Source of the DNA: Caballeronia megalochromosomata
GTDB taxonomy: Bacteria > Pseudomonadota > Gammaproteobacteria > Burkholderiales > Burkholderiaceae
Reading direction: 5' to 3'
DNA length: 64,000 nucleotides
Assembly: GCA_001580565.1 (NCBI GenBank)
Contig: LRBF01000240.1
Coordinates: 1-64,000, forward strand
Shown: positions 25,603 to 34,959 of the stretch, piece after piece
Layout: each line of letters begins with the position of its first letter
Numbering within the stretch: the first letter of the stretch is position 1
The notes under the pieces: model-generated
The model's input: only the letters and a program-made list of their open reading frames with translations
What the model was told of the DNA's origin: nothing
Database searches by the model: none
Program-made: the position numbers and the translations under genes

Positions 25603-26499
25603 TCATAATGCCAGCACATTCACCGCGACATCCACGTGATGCGCGCCGCCGCCGAGAATCATCCCGCGCAATAGCGACACGTCGCTGTAATCGCGCCCCG
25701 TCGCGAGCGTGACATGATCGAGGTCCGCGAGGACGTCATTGGTGGGATCGAGATCGATCCATCCGCTTTGCGGACAATGCACCGACACCCACGCATGCGA
25801 AGCATCCGCGCCGATGAGCCGCGCATGCCCCGGCGGCGGATCATTGCGCAAATAGCCGCTGACGTAGCGCGCCGGCAGTCCGAGCGCGCGCAGACAACCG
25901 ATCATCACCTGCGAGAAATCCTGGCACACGCCATGACGCAATTCGAACGCGCGCGTAGCAGGCGTATCGAATGCAGTGGCCGACGGCTTGTACTCGAAAT
26001 CCTCGTGAATGCGGTGCATCAGATCGATGGCGCCCGCAACGAGCGGCGTGCCCGCATCGAAACTCGCTTGCGCGTAGGCGCGCAATTCATGATCGAGCGA
26101 GATATTGGGCGACGCATAACAAAACTCGCTCTCCGGAAAAAAAGATTCGCCAGCACGATAGCGCAGCCGTTGCGCGACCTCTTCCCACGGCGGCGTGGCG
26201 TCTTCATCGAGTGCGCTCCAGCGTGGCGTGAGCCGCACCGTGGTTTCGCTCGTCATCGAAAGACGCTCGTGCGGCGCATCGAGCGAGAAGTACAGCACGT
26301 CATTGCCGAATGCATCGACGCGGCTATGCACATAAGACGGCACCGGTTCGATGCGCTCCGTATGCGAGATCACCTGCTGCCAGGGACAATGCAACGGACG
26401 AATGGTCGCGAGATGCTGTGCGATCTCAACCGGCGTCGAATAGCGATACGTCGTGCGATGCGTGACCGCGAGCACGGTATCGTTCACATTGAGACTCAT
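25603..26499 (-). CDS. Transglutaminase-fold cysteine peptidase-like protein (COG1305 type)
   Basis: Protein of 298 residues with an N-terminal bacterial transglutaminase-like beta domain (VTHRTTYRYSTPVEIAQH) and a C-terminal transglutaminase core. The catalytic triad is intact: Cys in HGVCQDFSQVMIG near 190, His in ASHAWVSV near 234, Asp in WIDLDPTND near 247. These enzymes may hydrolyse or form isopeptide or amide bonds. Its ATG overlaps the stop of the ATP-grasp/alpha-E gene (ATGA), so the products are made together. The same trio of families is neighbouring in many bacteria, including Mycobacterium tuberculosis Rv2409c-Rv2411c. Confidence 0.88.
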   Translation of the reverse strand: MSLNVNDTVLAVTHRTTYRYSTPVEIAQHLATIRPLHCPWQQVISHTERIEPVPSYVHSRVDAFGNDVLYFSLDAPHERLSMTSETTVRLTPRWSALDEDATPPWEEVAQRLRYRAGESFFPESEFCYASPNISLDHELRAYAQASFDAGTPLVAGAIDLMHRIHEDFEYKPSATAFDTPATRAFELRHGVCQDFSQVMIGCLRALGLPARYVSGYLRNDPPPGHARLIGADASHAWVSVHCPQSGWIDLDPTNDVLADLDHVTLATGRDYSDVSLLRGMILGGGAHHVDVAVNVLAL

Positions 26500-29120
26500 G
26501 ACGACACCTGCGCAGAAAGCGTGTTCGCGTGACTGAAGTAGCGCGCACTGACCTCGTTCGATGCCGCGCAGACCGAGGCCACGAGCCTGTCGCACAGCGC
26601 GATCAGCGCATCGTGACGGCCGTTCTCGTGCGTGTCGCATAGCGCGGTGAGATCCGGCAAGGCATCGGGATGAACGAGGAGGTCCGCGAAACGCGTCGCT
26701 TGCGCGCGGCGTGCGCCGCCCGCTGCCGCGGCGATCTCGTCGAGCTTGGTGCGCAGACGCGCATACACGCCATAGAGTCCACGCGGATTCGTTTGATCCA
26801 CTACGATCAGATCGATCAGGGCCGGCACTTCGAGCCTTCCCGGATAGAGCGAGCGATACGTGAGCGTGCTGTCGAAGAGTTGCAGGAGCAGATCGAAGCC
26901 CGCTGGCGATGCGAGCGTGCCGCGCTCGGCGACCACGCGCAGGATCGTCGACATGGTCGAGACGCGTTCGATGTGCCGTCCGATGAACAACAGCCGCCAT
27001 GCCTGGTCGCGCGTCATGCGATCGCCCTGCGCGCCGCTGATCGCGGACAGTTGCGTCGCGAGCTGTTCGAGCGCGCTCGCAAGCATCAGGCGATCATAAT
27101 CGCGGCCGATGCGCACGGTGCTTTCGTCGGCGGTATCGCTGCGCACGAGGCGCACGAGCGCATCGCGAAAGTCGTTGCGCGACGCGAGAATCGTGCGCCA
27201 GTGGTCGGTCGAAAGGCGGTCGCGTATCTCTCCGCAAGCGCGCGCCTGATCCGCGAGATTGCTGCCGATGCTCGTCGCCCTGCCCGCTTCCGGCAGTCCC
27301 GCGACGAGCACGCGCTCGAACGCTTGCGGCGTGCTCCGCGCGAGCGTGTCGGCCGATGGAATCAGCCCGCATTCCGAGGCGAGTTCAGCGAGCGTCGGGA
27401 AGAGTTCTTCGGCATCGCTGCCATCGAGCATGCCGAGCAGAAGACGGCATAACCGCACGTTGTTTTCCGCGCGTTCACCGTAGCGCCCTGCCCAGAAAAG
27501 ATTTTCCGCGGCACGGCTCGACACGATGCGATGCTTGCGCAAATCGCCCGGCTTCATCGGCGTGGGACGCAACGACACCGCGCCGCCGGGCTGACTCGAC
27601 ATCACCCAGGTATCCACGCTGCTGCCGCCGAACTGCATCGAGACCGTCGCGCGCTTGTCGGCCGCGAGCCGCGTGAAGCCGCCGGGCATCACGCTCCAGC
27701 TTCCGTCGATGTTGGCGATCGCGTAGGCACGCAGCACGCACGGACGGGAGCCGAGCGCGCCATCATGAAAGCGCGGCGCGGTGGAAAACGGCAGATTCTC
27801 CTGTACCGTGAAGACATCCGGCGCACGTTCGATGCGCTCGCGCCATGCAGCGATTTCCTGCACGCCCGCATCGATGCCCGGCGCGTGATCGGCCTGCGCG
27901 CCCGGCCATGTCGGTGCAATGAGGGCGCTGTCGACGCGCTCGAAGACTTCGCGCCGCGCCGCTTCCTCACCGCACCACCATGTCGGCACGGTCGGCAATT
28001 CGAGCGTTTCGTCCAGCAGCGCCTTCGCGATGCCCGGCAGAAATGCATTGAGCGCTGGCGTTTCCGTGAAGCCCGCGCCCGGCATGTTCGAGACCATCAC
28101 GTTGCCTGCGCGCATGACCTGCAAGAGTCCAGGCACGCCGATCGTCGAGTCCGCGCGCAACTCGACGGGATCGCAAAACGCGTCGTCCAGGCGCCGCAAT
28201 ACCGCATGCACGCGCGACAGGCCAGCGAGTGTCTTGAGATAGAGCTTGTCATGCCGCACCGTGAGGTCCTTGCCTTCGACGAGCGTCACGCCGAGATAAC
28301 GCGCAAGAAACACATGCTCGAAATAGGTCTCGCTGAACGGGCCCGGACTCAGCAGCGCGATATGCGGCGCATCGTTCGATGTATCGCTGCGGCCGTCTTC
28401 GTCATCGCGCATCGTCGCGCGCGCGGCTTGCGCGATCGTCGCGATGAGTTGCGAATAGGTCGCCGCGAGACGGCTCACGCGCATCGCACGAAACGGATCG
28501 GCGAACAGGCTCGCGACGATCAGCCGGTTTTCCAGCGCATAACCAAGCCCCGATGGCACTTCCGTGCGATGCGCGATCACGGTCCACGCGCCCGATGGCG
28601 CACGAGCGAGATCCACCGCGACGATCTGCAGGAAGCGCCCGAAGGGCGGTACGAAGCCCTTCACCGCGCGCAGATAGCCAGGATGTCCGAACACGAGCGC
28701 GCCCGGCAAAAGCCCGCGTTGCAGCAACGTCTGCGGGCCGTAGACATCGGCGACGATCGCTTCCATCAGCCGTGCGCGCTGCGCGACACCGCGTTCGATC
28801 AACGCCCACTCTTCTTCATCGATGATGAGCGGCAGGAGATCGAGCGACCACGCGCGCGGCTTGCCGTTATCGGCATAGACGTTGTACGTGATGTCGTTGT
28901 CGCGCACCTGCTGCGCGACGGCCGTGACGCCATCGTCGAGCCGCGCGATGCCTTCTTCGCCGAGCAGCTCGAAGAAGTGCCGCCACGGCTCGCGCAGCTG
29001 GCCCGCTGCATCACGCAGTTCGTCCCAATGTCCTTCGCGCGCGGGCAGCGTGCGCAGCAGCGCGAGCGCATCGATGCGCGCCGCGGCGATATCGAAGGGC
29101 AAGGTCGATTGATAAGCCAA
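26496..29120 (-). CDS. Fused circularly permuted ATP-grasp (COG2308) and alpha-E (COG2307) protein
   Basis: Protein of 874 residues. About 1-520 is a circularly permuted type 2 ATP-grasp domain, with EVPSGLGYALENRL, DGSWSVMPGGFTRL and the first-half signature YNVYADNGKPRAWSLDLLPL. About 533-860 is an alpha-E helical domain starting RAAENLFWAGRYGERAENNV. ATP-grasp amidoligases activate a carboxylate as acyl phosphate and join it to an amine; alpha-E domains accompany them and their role is unknown. Elsewhere in this window the two domains exist as separate genes, so this is a natural fusion. Upstream gene DUF2126 ends 37 bp before its start. Confidence 0.9.
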   Translation of the reverse strand: MAYQSTLPFDIAAARIDALALLRTLPAREGHWDELRDAAGQLREPWRHFFELLGEEGIARLDDGVTAVAQQVRDNDITYNVYADNGKPRAWSLDLLPLIIDEEEWALIERGVAQRARLMEAIVADVYGPQTLLQRGLLPGALVFGHPGYLRAVKGFVPPFGRFLQIVAVDLARAPSGAWTVIAHRTEVPSGLGYALENRLIVASLFADPFRAMRVSRLAATYSQLIATIAQAARATMRDDEDGRSDTSNDAPHIALLSPGPFSETYFEHVFLARYLGVTLVEGKDLTVRHDKLYLKTLAGLSRVHAVLRRLDDAFCDPVELRADSTIGVPGLLQVMRAGNVMVSNMPGAGFTETPALNAFLPGIAKALLDETLELPTVPTWWCGEEAARREVFERVDSALIAPTWPGAQADHAPGIDAGVQEIAAWRERIERAPDVFTVQENLPFSTAPRFHDGALGSRPCVLRAYAIANIDGSWSVMPGGFTRLAADKRATVSMQFGGSSVDTWVMSSQPGGAVSLRPTPMKPGDLRKHRIVSSRAAENLFWAGRYGERAENNVRLCRLLLGMLDGSDAEELFPTLAELASECGLIPSADTLARSTPQAFERVLVAGLPEAGRATSIGSNLADQARACGEIRDRLSTDHWRTILASRNDFRDALVRLVRSDTADESTVRIGRDYDRLMLASALEQLATQLSAISGAQGDRMTRDQAWRLLFIGRHIERVSTMSTILRVVAERGTLASPAGFDLLLQLFDSTLTYRSLYPGRLEVPALIDLIVVDQTNPRGLYGVYARLRTKLDEIAAAAGGARRAQATRFADLLVHPDALPDLTALCDTHENGRHDALIALCDRLVASVCAASNEVSARYFSHANTLSAQVSS

Positions 29121-29157
29121 TGTCGTCCCTGTTCTTTATTCGAATGATGATTGCACG

Positions 29158-32100
29158 TCAACGATAGCGCAGGTCGAGCGTGAACGGAAATTCGAGGCCG
29201 CGTTCGCGGGCTTCGACGTGCATGGCGCCGGGCGTATGACCCGTCGCGAAGAAGCGTGAACGCCTGCGGCTTTCCGCTTCGTACGCGTTGACCGGGAAGG
29301 TCTGATAGTTGCGTCCGCCCGGATGCGCGACGTGATACCGGCAGCCGCCGATCGCGCGTCCCGTCCATGTATCGACGATATCGAAAGTGAGCGGCGCATG
29401 CACGTCGATCGTAGGATGCAGCGCCGCCGCCTGCGACCATGCGCGAAAGCGCACGCCCGCGACGTATTCGCTCACGCGCCCCGTCGGCTGCAGCGGCAAG
29501 GTCTCGCCGTTCACGGTCACGACGTGTCGATTGCCGTTCAGGCCCAGCACGCGCACTTCGAGACGCTCGACGGACGAATCCACGAAACGCACCGTGCCGC
29601 CGATTGCGCCCTCTTCGCCCATCACGTGCCACGGTTCGAGCGCGTTGCGAATCGTGAGCGCGATGCCGTTCGTATCGTATGCGCCGACGAGCGGGAAGCG
29701 GAACTCGAAGTGCGGCGCGAACCAGCTCCGCTCGAATGCGAAGCCGGCGTCGCGCAGGTCGGTGAGCACGTCGTCGAAGTCCATCTGCACGAAGGTGCCG
29801 AGCATGAAGCGGTCGTGCAGTTCGGTGCCCCAGCGCGTGAGGCGCGCCTTATAGGGTGTCTCCCAGAATCGCGCGACGAGCGCGCGCAACAGCAGTTGCT
29901 GCACGAGACTCATGCGGGCGTGAGGCGGCATCTCGAAGCCGCGCAGCTCCAGCAAGCCGAGCCGGCCGGTGGGGCCATCGGGCGAATACAGCTTGTCGAT
30001 GCAGAACTCCGCGCGATGCGTATTGCCCGTCACATCGATCAGGATATTTCGCAGAATGCGGTCGATGAGCCACGGCGGCACGGTCGCACTGTCGCGGCCG
30101 CCGAGCAGGTCGAGCTGACGCTGCAGTTCGGCGAACGCGATCTCCAGTTCATAGACCTGATCATTGCGCGCTTCGTCGACGCGCGGCGCCTGACTGGTCG
30201 GCCCGATGAAAAGGCCGGAGAACAGCATCGACAACGATGGATGGTTGTGCCAATACGCGATCAGGCTCGCGAGCAGGTCGGGACGGCGCAGAAAAGGACT
30301 GTCCGGAGGCGTCGCACCGCCGAGCACGAAGTGATTGCCGCCACCGGTGCCGGTGTGACGGCCGTCGAGCATGAACTTCTCCGGACTCAGATACGACTCG
30401 TGCGCCGCGTTATAGAGAAACTCCGTGTGCTCGACGAGATCCTTCCAGTTCGCCGCCGGATGAATGTTCACTTCGATCACGCCAGGGTCGGGCGTCACCT
30501 GCAAGATTCTGAGGCGCGCGTCACGCGGCGGCGGATAGCCTTCGACGATCACGGGAATCTTCAGATCGGCGGCGGTCGCTTCGACGGCAGCCAGAAGATC
30601 GAGATAGTCATCGAGCTCGGTGAGCGGCGGCATGAAGACATGCATCAGCTTGTTGCCGTTGCCGAGCTTCTCGAGGGCATCGGCTTCCGCCTTGGGACCG
30701 GCCGCCCGCGAGGGGTCGCGCGCTTCCACGCACAACGCGATGCGCGCGATCCAGCCGGCCGACTCGCCGCGTTCGGGCCTGCGCTCCCGCGCTTCACCCG
30801 CTGTTCCGGCGTGCCCCGCCGCCGCTCCAGCGTGCCCCGCCGCTGCTCCAGCGTGCCCCATCACGTCCGAACCGGCATTTTGCATGCGCGATTCATTATC
30901 CAGATCCGCATATTGCATGCGTAATTCAGTCGCCGTGCGCAATGGCGTGGACGGCGCGAACGGGTCGTGCGCGTGCTGCCACGGGTAATCGCCCTCGGAG
31001 ACCCACGGCAGCGAGTCGAGCGGCACGCGGTAGCCCATCGGCGAATCGCCCGGAACCAGGTACATGCGCTCGTCGCGGAAGAACCACGGTCCGCTCACCC
31101 AGTGGCGCGGCTGCGTCTCCGGGCCGTCTTCACGGGCAATCGGCAATGCGTAGCCGGTGACGGACGGCAGACCCGCATCGAACACGCGGCGCAGGCGGGC
31201 GCGTTCCAGTTCGTCGCCAAGGCGCGAGTCGAACGGATCGACGTTCACCGGCAGGCGGCGCTCGCGCCACAGGTAGTACCACGTGTCCTCGTACCCCGGT
31301 TGAATGAATTTTGTATCCAGAGAGAGCTTGCCCGCGAGATGGCGAATGAAACGCGCGGCGTCGTCCGACGTGTACGATGCGGGCTGCCGTTCGTCCGCGA
31401 AGAGCGAGGGATCGTGCCAGCACGGTTCGCCATCCGCGCGCCAGAGCAGCGACAGCGCCCAGCGCGGCAATTGCTCGCCCGGATACCACTTGCCCTGCCC
31501 GATGTGCAGGAAGCCGCTCGCGCCGTACTGCGCGCGCAACTTGTCCATCAGCGAAACGGCGTAGGCGCGCTTCGTCGGTCCGAGCGCGTCGGTATTCCAT
31601 TCCGGCTCGTCGCGGTCGCGCACCGAGACATAAGTCGGTTCGCCCCCCATCGTGAGACGCACGTCCGACGCGTTCAATTGCGCATCGACCTGTTCGCCCA
31701 TGCGCAGCACCGCGCTCCAGTCTTCCTCGCTGTACGGCTTCGTGACGCGTGGCGTTTCGAGCACGCGCTCGATCGACATCGCGTGAGCGAATTCGACTTC
31801 GCATTTGTCCACCGCGCCGGAGACGGGCGCCGCACTGTCCGGCTCCGGCGTGCACGCGACAGGAATATGCCCTTCGCCCGCGAGCAACCCGGACGTGGGA
31901 TCGAAGCCGATCCAGCCCGCGCCCGGCAGAAACACTTCGCACCAGGCATGCAGATCGGTGAAGTCCACTTCGGTGCCGCTCGGGCCATCGAGCGATTTGG
32001 TATCCGGCGCGAGCTGCAGCAGATAACCCGATACGAAGCGCGCGGCCAGGCCGAGATGGCGCAGCGTTTCGACGAGCAGCCAGCCCGAATCGCGGCACGA

Positions 32101-32634
32101 GCCGGCCGCGCTTTCGAGCGTTTCCTCCGGCGTCTGCACGCCCGGTTCCATGCGGATCAGATATCGGATTTCATGCGAAAGCCGCTGATTGAGCTCGACG
32201 AGAAAATCCATCGTGGCGCGCGGCGAGCGATCGATACTTTCGACGAATGCCGCAAAGCGCGGCGTCGGCTCGCGCTTGACCATGTAGGGCGCCAGGTCGT
32301 GCAGCAACTCGGGCGCATACGCGAAGGGAAATTTTTCGGCGGCCGGTTCGAGAAAGAAATCGAACGGGTTGTACACGGCCATTTCGGCGACGAGATCGAC
32401 CGTCACCTTGAATTCGCGCGTTTTCTCGGGGAAAACGAGGCGCGCCTGATAGTTCGCGAATGCGTCCTGCTGCCAGTTGATGAAATGATCCTCGGGCTCG
32501 ACGCGTATCGAGTACGACACGATCGGCGTGCGGCAGTGCGGCGCGGGCCGGAGGCGCACGACTTGCGGCGACAGGCCGACGAGCTGGTCGTAACGGTAAT
32601 GCGTGACATGGTTCAACGCGACACGAATGGACAC
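29158..32634 (-). CDS. Transglutaminase / DUF2126 two-domain protein (COG1305-COG4196)
   Basis: Protein of 1158 residues. The N-terminal 290 residues are a transglutaminase-fold enzyme with catalytic Cys in AAGSCRDSGWLLV near 178, His in DLHAWCEVF near 228 and Asp in WIGFDPTSG near 243. The rest is the DUF2126 region, recognised from GGEPTYVSVRDRDEPEWNTD, HTGTGGGNHFVLGGA and LLELRGFEMPPH. A low-complexity insert near 590-620 is encoded by three 21-bp tandem repeats (GHAGAAA units). Expected length in the family is about 1100, so the insert explains the excess. First gene of a minus-strand operon of three, divergent from the zinc-ribbon metallopeptidase gene. Confidence 0.9.
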   Translation of the reverse strand: MSIRVALNHVTHYRYDQLVGLSPQVVRLRPAPHCRTPIVSYSIRVEPEDHFINWQQDAFANYQARLVFPEKTREFKVTVDLVAEMAVYNPFDFFLEPAAEKFPFAYAPELLHDLAPYMVKREPTPRFAAFVESIDRSPRATMDFLVELNQRLSHEIRYLIRMEPGVQTPEETLESAAGSCRDSGWLLVETLRHLGLAARFVSGYLLQLAPDTKSLDGPSGTEVDFTDLHAWCEVFLPGAGWIGFDPTSGLLAGEGHIPVACTPEPDSAAPVSGAVDKCEVEFAHAMSIERVLETPRVTKPYSEEDWSAVLRMGEQVDAQLNASDVRLTMGGEPTYVSVRDRDEPEWNTDALGPTKRAYAVSLMDKLRAQYGASGFLHIGQGKWYPGEQLPRWALSLLWRADGEPCWHDPSLFADERQPASYTSDDAARFIRHLAGKLSLDTKFIQPGYEDTWYYLWRERRLPVNVDPFDSRLGDELERARLRRVFDAGLPSVTGYALPIAREDGPETQPRHWVSGPWFFRDERMYLVPGDSPMGYRVPLDSLPWVSEGDYPWQHAHDPFAPSTPLRTATELRMQYADLDNESRMQNAGSDVMGHAGAAAGHAGAAAGHAGTAGEARERRPERGESAGWIARIALCVEARDPSRAAGPKAEADALEKLGNGNKLMHVFMPPLTELDDYLDLLAAVEATAADLKIPVIVEGYPPPRDARLRILQVTPDPGVIEVNIHPAANWKDLVEHTEFLYNAAHESYLSPEKFMLDGRHTGTGGGNHFVLGGATPPDSPFLRRPDLLASLIAYWHNHPSLSMLFSGLFIGPTSQAPRVDEARNDQVYELEIAFAELQRQLDLLGGRDSATVPPWLIDRILRNILIDVTGNTHRAEFCIDKLYSPDGPTGRLGLLELRGFEMPPHARMSLVQQLLLRALVARFWETPYKARLTRWGTELHDRFMLGTFVQMDFDDVLTDLRDAGFAFERSWFAPHFEFRFPLVGAYDTNGIALTIRNALEPWHVMGEEGAIGGTVRFVDSSVERLEVRVLGLNGNRHVVTVNGETLPLQPTGRVSEYVAGVRFRAWSQAAALHPTIDVHAPLTFDIVDTWTGRAIGGCRYHVAHPGGRNYQTFPVNAYEAESRRRSRFFATGHTPGAMHVEARERGLEFPFTLDLRYR
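30800..30862. repeat. Three 21-bp tandem repeats inside the DUF2126 gene
   Basis: The unit GCTCCAGCGTGCCCCGCCGC with one base variation is repeated three times in register with the frame and encodes GHAGAAA on the minus strand. Just beside it (30871-30886) is CGGCATTTTGCATGC, the complement of an element in the gap before the hydrolase gene, and a related TATTGCATGCG at 30911. Confidence 0.8.
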
Positions 32635-32793
32635 ACCGGACTCCTTTGTTCAATTGACGCCGTGCACGCGATGCGTGCTGCAACGCGTTTTCTGTTTGTC
32701 ATGGAAAAACGGCGCTTTCGCGGCATGATGATTGCGTCTACACCGCCGACAGCGCGCGGCACATCGCGCGATAACACTCCCACCGGCTACACG

Positions 32794-33864
32794 ATGAAGA
32801 CCTTTCACTGCAACCGTTGCAACCAGCTCGTGTTCTTCGAAAACACGCATTGCGAAAACTGTGGCGCGCGGCTCGGCTACGTGCCCGAAATCAATCAGAT
32901 CAGCGCATTCGAGGAAACCGACGACGGCCGCTGGCGCAGCCTGCACCCGCTCGCGAACGATCTTTTCTACCGGCCATGCCACAACTACGCGGTCGAGAAC
33001 GTCTGCAACTGGGTCGTCCCCGCGCCCGCGCCCGATTCGCCCGACGCACTCTGCTGCTCGTGCCAGTTGACGAGCACCATTCCCAACCTCTCGAATCCGG
33101 AAAACCTTGTTTACTGGTATCGCATCGAAGCCGCCAAGCGCCGGCTGCTGTACACGTTCTCGGAGCTGGACCTCGTCGTGAAGTCGCGCCAGGAAGACCC
33201 GGAACGCGGCCTCGAATTTCAGTTCCTCGAAGGCGATGCGCAGGGCCACGGCGTGATGACGGGCCACAACAACGGCATCATCACGCTCAATATCGCTGAA
33301 GCCGACGACGCGCATCGCGAGAAAACACGCTCCGCGCTTCACGAGCCGTATCGCACCTTGCTCGGCCATTTCCGCCACGAATCCGGACACTACTTCTTCG
33401 ATCGCCTGATCGCCGACACCGCGCGCATCGCGCCGTTTCGCACCGCATTCGGCGACGAACAAGCCGACTACGCCGCCGCGGTCGATCGTCATTACAAGGA
33501 AGGTCCGCCCGCACAGTGGGAAGACAACTTCATCAGCGCCTATGCCACGATGCATCCGTGGGAAGACTGGGCGGAAACGTGGGCGCATTACCTGCATATC
33601 GTCGATACGCTCGATACCGCCGTATCGTGCGGACTCGTGCTTGTACCCGACAGCCCGCATGAGCCCACGCTCACCGACCAGACGCCGGTCGAGGAAACCA
33701 CGTTCGATAACCTGATGAAACGCTGGTTTCCGCTCACGTATGTCCTGAACAGTCTGAATCGCAGCCTCGGCATGCCGGACGGCTATCCGTTCACGCTCGC
33801 GCCGCCTGTCATCGACAAGCTGCGCTTCGTGCATCGAGTCGTCGCGGCGGCCGCCAAGCGCTGA
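32794..33864 (+). CDS. Zinc-ribbon putative zinc metallopeptidase (COG4307 / DUF2248 type)
   Basis: Protein of 356 residues. An N-terminal zinc ribbon has C6, C9, C20 and C23 (FHCNRCNQ and HCENCGARLGY). The body carries a zincin motif HESGH at 195-199 in GHFRHESGHYFFD, and HPWEDWAETWAHYLHI near 255-270 offers a third acidic ligand. The frame stays open far upstream by chance; this ATG is chosen because it directly precedes the ribbon, although its ribosome binding site is weak. It lies divergently between the two minus-strand halves of the ATP-grasp / transglutaminase cluster, with which this family is habitually linked. Possibly it trims or removes peptide tags made by the ligases. Confidence 0.85.
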   Translation: MKTFHCNRCNQLVFFENTHCENCGARLGYVPEINQISAFEETDDGRWRSLHPLANDLFYRPCHNYAVENVCNWVVPAPAPDSPDALCCSCQLTSTIPNLSNPENLVYWYRIEAAKRRLLYTFSELDLVVKSRQEDPERGLEFQFLEGDAQGHGVMTGHNNGIITLNIAEADDAHREKTRSALHEPYRTLLGHFRHESGHYFFDRLIADTARIAPFRTAFGDEQADYAAAVDRHYKEGPPAQWEDNFISAYATMHPWEDWAETWAHYLHIVDTLDTAVSCGLVLVPDSPHEPTLTDQTPVEETTFDNLMKRWFPLTYVLNSLNRSLGMPDGYPFTLAPPVIDKLRFVHRVVAAAAKR

Positions 33865-33874
33865 CAGCACGCGC

Positions 33875-34897
33875 TCAGCCTTCGCCCTGTGACTGCGATT
33901 GCGTTTGCGATTGCGTTTGCGACGGCGCGGGCGCAGGTTCAGGCGCGGGCTCCGGCGCGATCGGCAAGAGGAACTCGCGGGAGACGCGGCCCGCGAGATC
34001 GTTCACGCGCGCGAGAAAATCGACGAGATAGGCGTGCAGTCCGCCTTTCAGAATGTCGCCGATACGCCCGTTCTTCAGTTCCGAGCTCAGTTGGGCCGCA
34101 AGCCGCGTCGCCTCCGTATCGCGCCTTTTCGTCACCTGACCGATCAATTGCTCCGCTTCCGCAATGCTCGCCGCAAGCGAACGCGGCCAGTCGCCATAGA
34201 GAATCAGGAGACCCGCCACGCGCTCGGGCGTGATGACGTCGCGATACACCCGGCGATAGACCTCGAGCCCCGACACCGAGCTGAGCACCGCCACCCAATG
34301 GTGATAATCGAACGGTTGTGCGGAGGTATCGGCGCGCTGCTCCATCATTTCGAACTTGACGTCGAGAATGCGCGCCGTATTGTCCGCGCGTTCGATGAAA
34401 GTCCCGAGACGCATGAAATAAAACGCGTCGTCCTTGACGAGCGTGCCGAGCTGCACGCCGCGCGACAGATGCGAGCGAAACTTTACCCATTCGAAAAACG
34501 TATAAGGCTCGCGCTCCAGAATGCCGTCTGCGAGCATGCGCTGACAGTCGAGCCACGTCGTGTTGAGCGATTCCCATAACTCGCTATTGGTCGAGCTGCG
34601 CACGGCGCGCGCATTTTCGCGTGCGGCCCGCAGACAACTGACGATCGATGACGGGTTCGACAAGTCGCGCGCCATGAAGTCGATCACCTCGCGGCTTTTC
34701 ATGCCGTGGTGCGCGGCGGAATAGATGCCGCTCAATTCCGATATCGACAGCATTGCGCGCCAGCCGAGCTCCGCATATTCATCGGACTGCGGCAAGAGCG
34801 AAAGCTGATAGTTCGCGTCGAGCATCCGGGCAGTGTTTTCGGCGCGTTCGGTATAGCGCGCCATCCAGAAGAGATGATCCGCAGTACGGCTCAGCAT
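33875..34897 (-). CDS. Alpha-E domain protein (COG2307)
   Basis: Helical protein of 340 residues starting MLSRTADHLFWMARYTERAE, the alpha-E signature also seen in the fused gene at 26496. A longer open frame upstream overlaps the ATP-grasp gene and is rejected. The last 30 residues are low-complexity (PEPAPEPAPAPSQTQSQTQ), unusual for the family. It follows the standalone ATP-grasp gene by 62 bp on the same strand, reproducing the conserved COG2308-COG2307 pair. Function unknown; presumably a partner of the ATP-grasp ligase. Confidence 0.88.
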   Translation of the reverse strand: MLSRTADHLFWMARYTERAENTARMLDANYQLSLLPQSDEYAELGWRAMLSISELSGIYSAAHHGMKSREVIDFMARDLSNPSSIVSCLRAARENARAVRSSTNSELWESLNTTWLDCQRMLADGILEREPYTFFEWVKFRSHLSRGVQLGTLVKDDAFYFMRLGTFIERADNTARILDVKFEMMEQRADTSAQPFDYHHWVAVLSSVSGLEVYRRVYRDVITPERVAGLLILYGDWPRSLAASIAEAEQLIGQVTKRRDTEATRLAAQLSSELKNGRIGDILKGGLHAYLVDFLARVNDLAGRVSREFLLPIAPEPAPEPAPAPSQTQSQTQSQSQGEG

Positions 34898-34959
34898 GGG
34901 TGTTTCCGGTTGTTTGTCGTTGTCTTTTGGTGGCGCAGTGCTTTCTTCAGAACCTTTCC

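Noticed and set aside
27531-29147. 538-codon plus-strand frame
   Set aside because: Antisense to the ATP-grasp/alpha-E gene, Arg- and His-rich, no ribosome binding site or motif.
30800-30862. Regular repeats that might suggest a CRISPR array
   Set aside because: The units are contiguous, have no spacers and keep the reading frame of a conserved gene.
30967-32793. Upstream 609-codon extension of the zinc-ribbon protein
   Set aside because: Antisense to the DUF2126 gene and low-information composition; the zinc ribbon begins directly at the chosen Met, as in the family.
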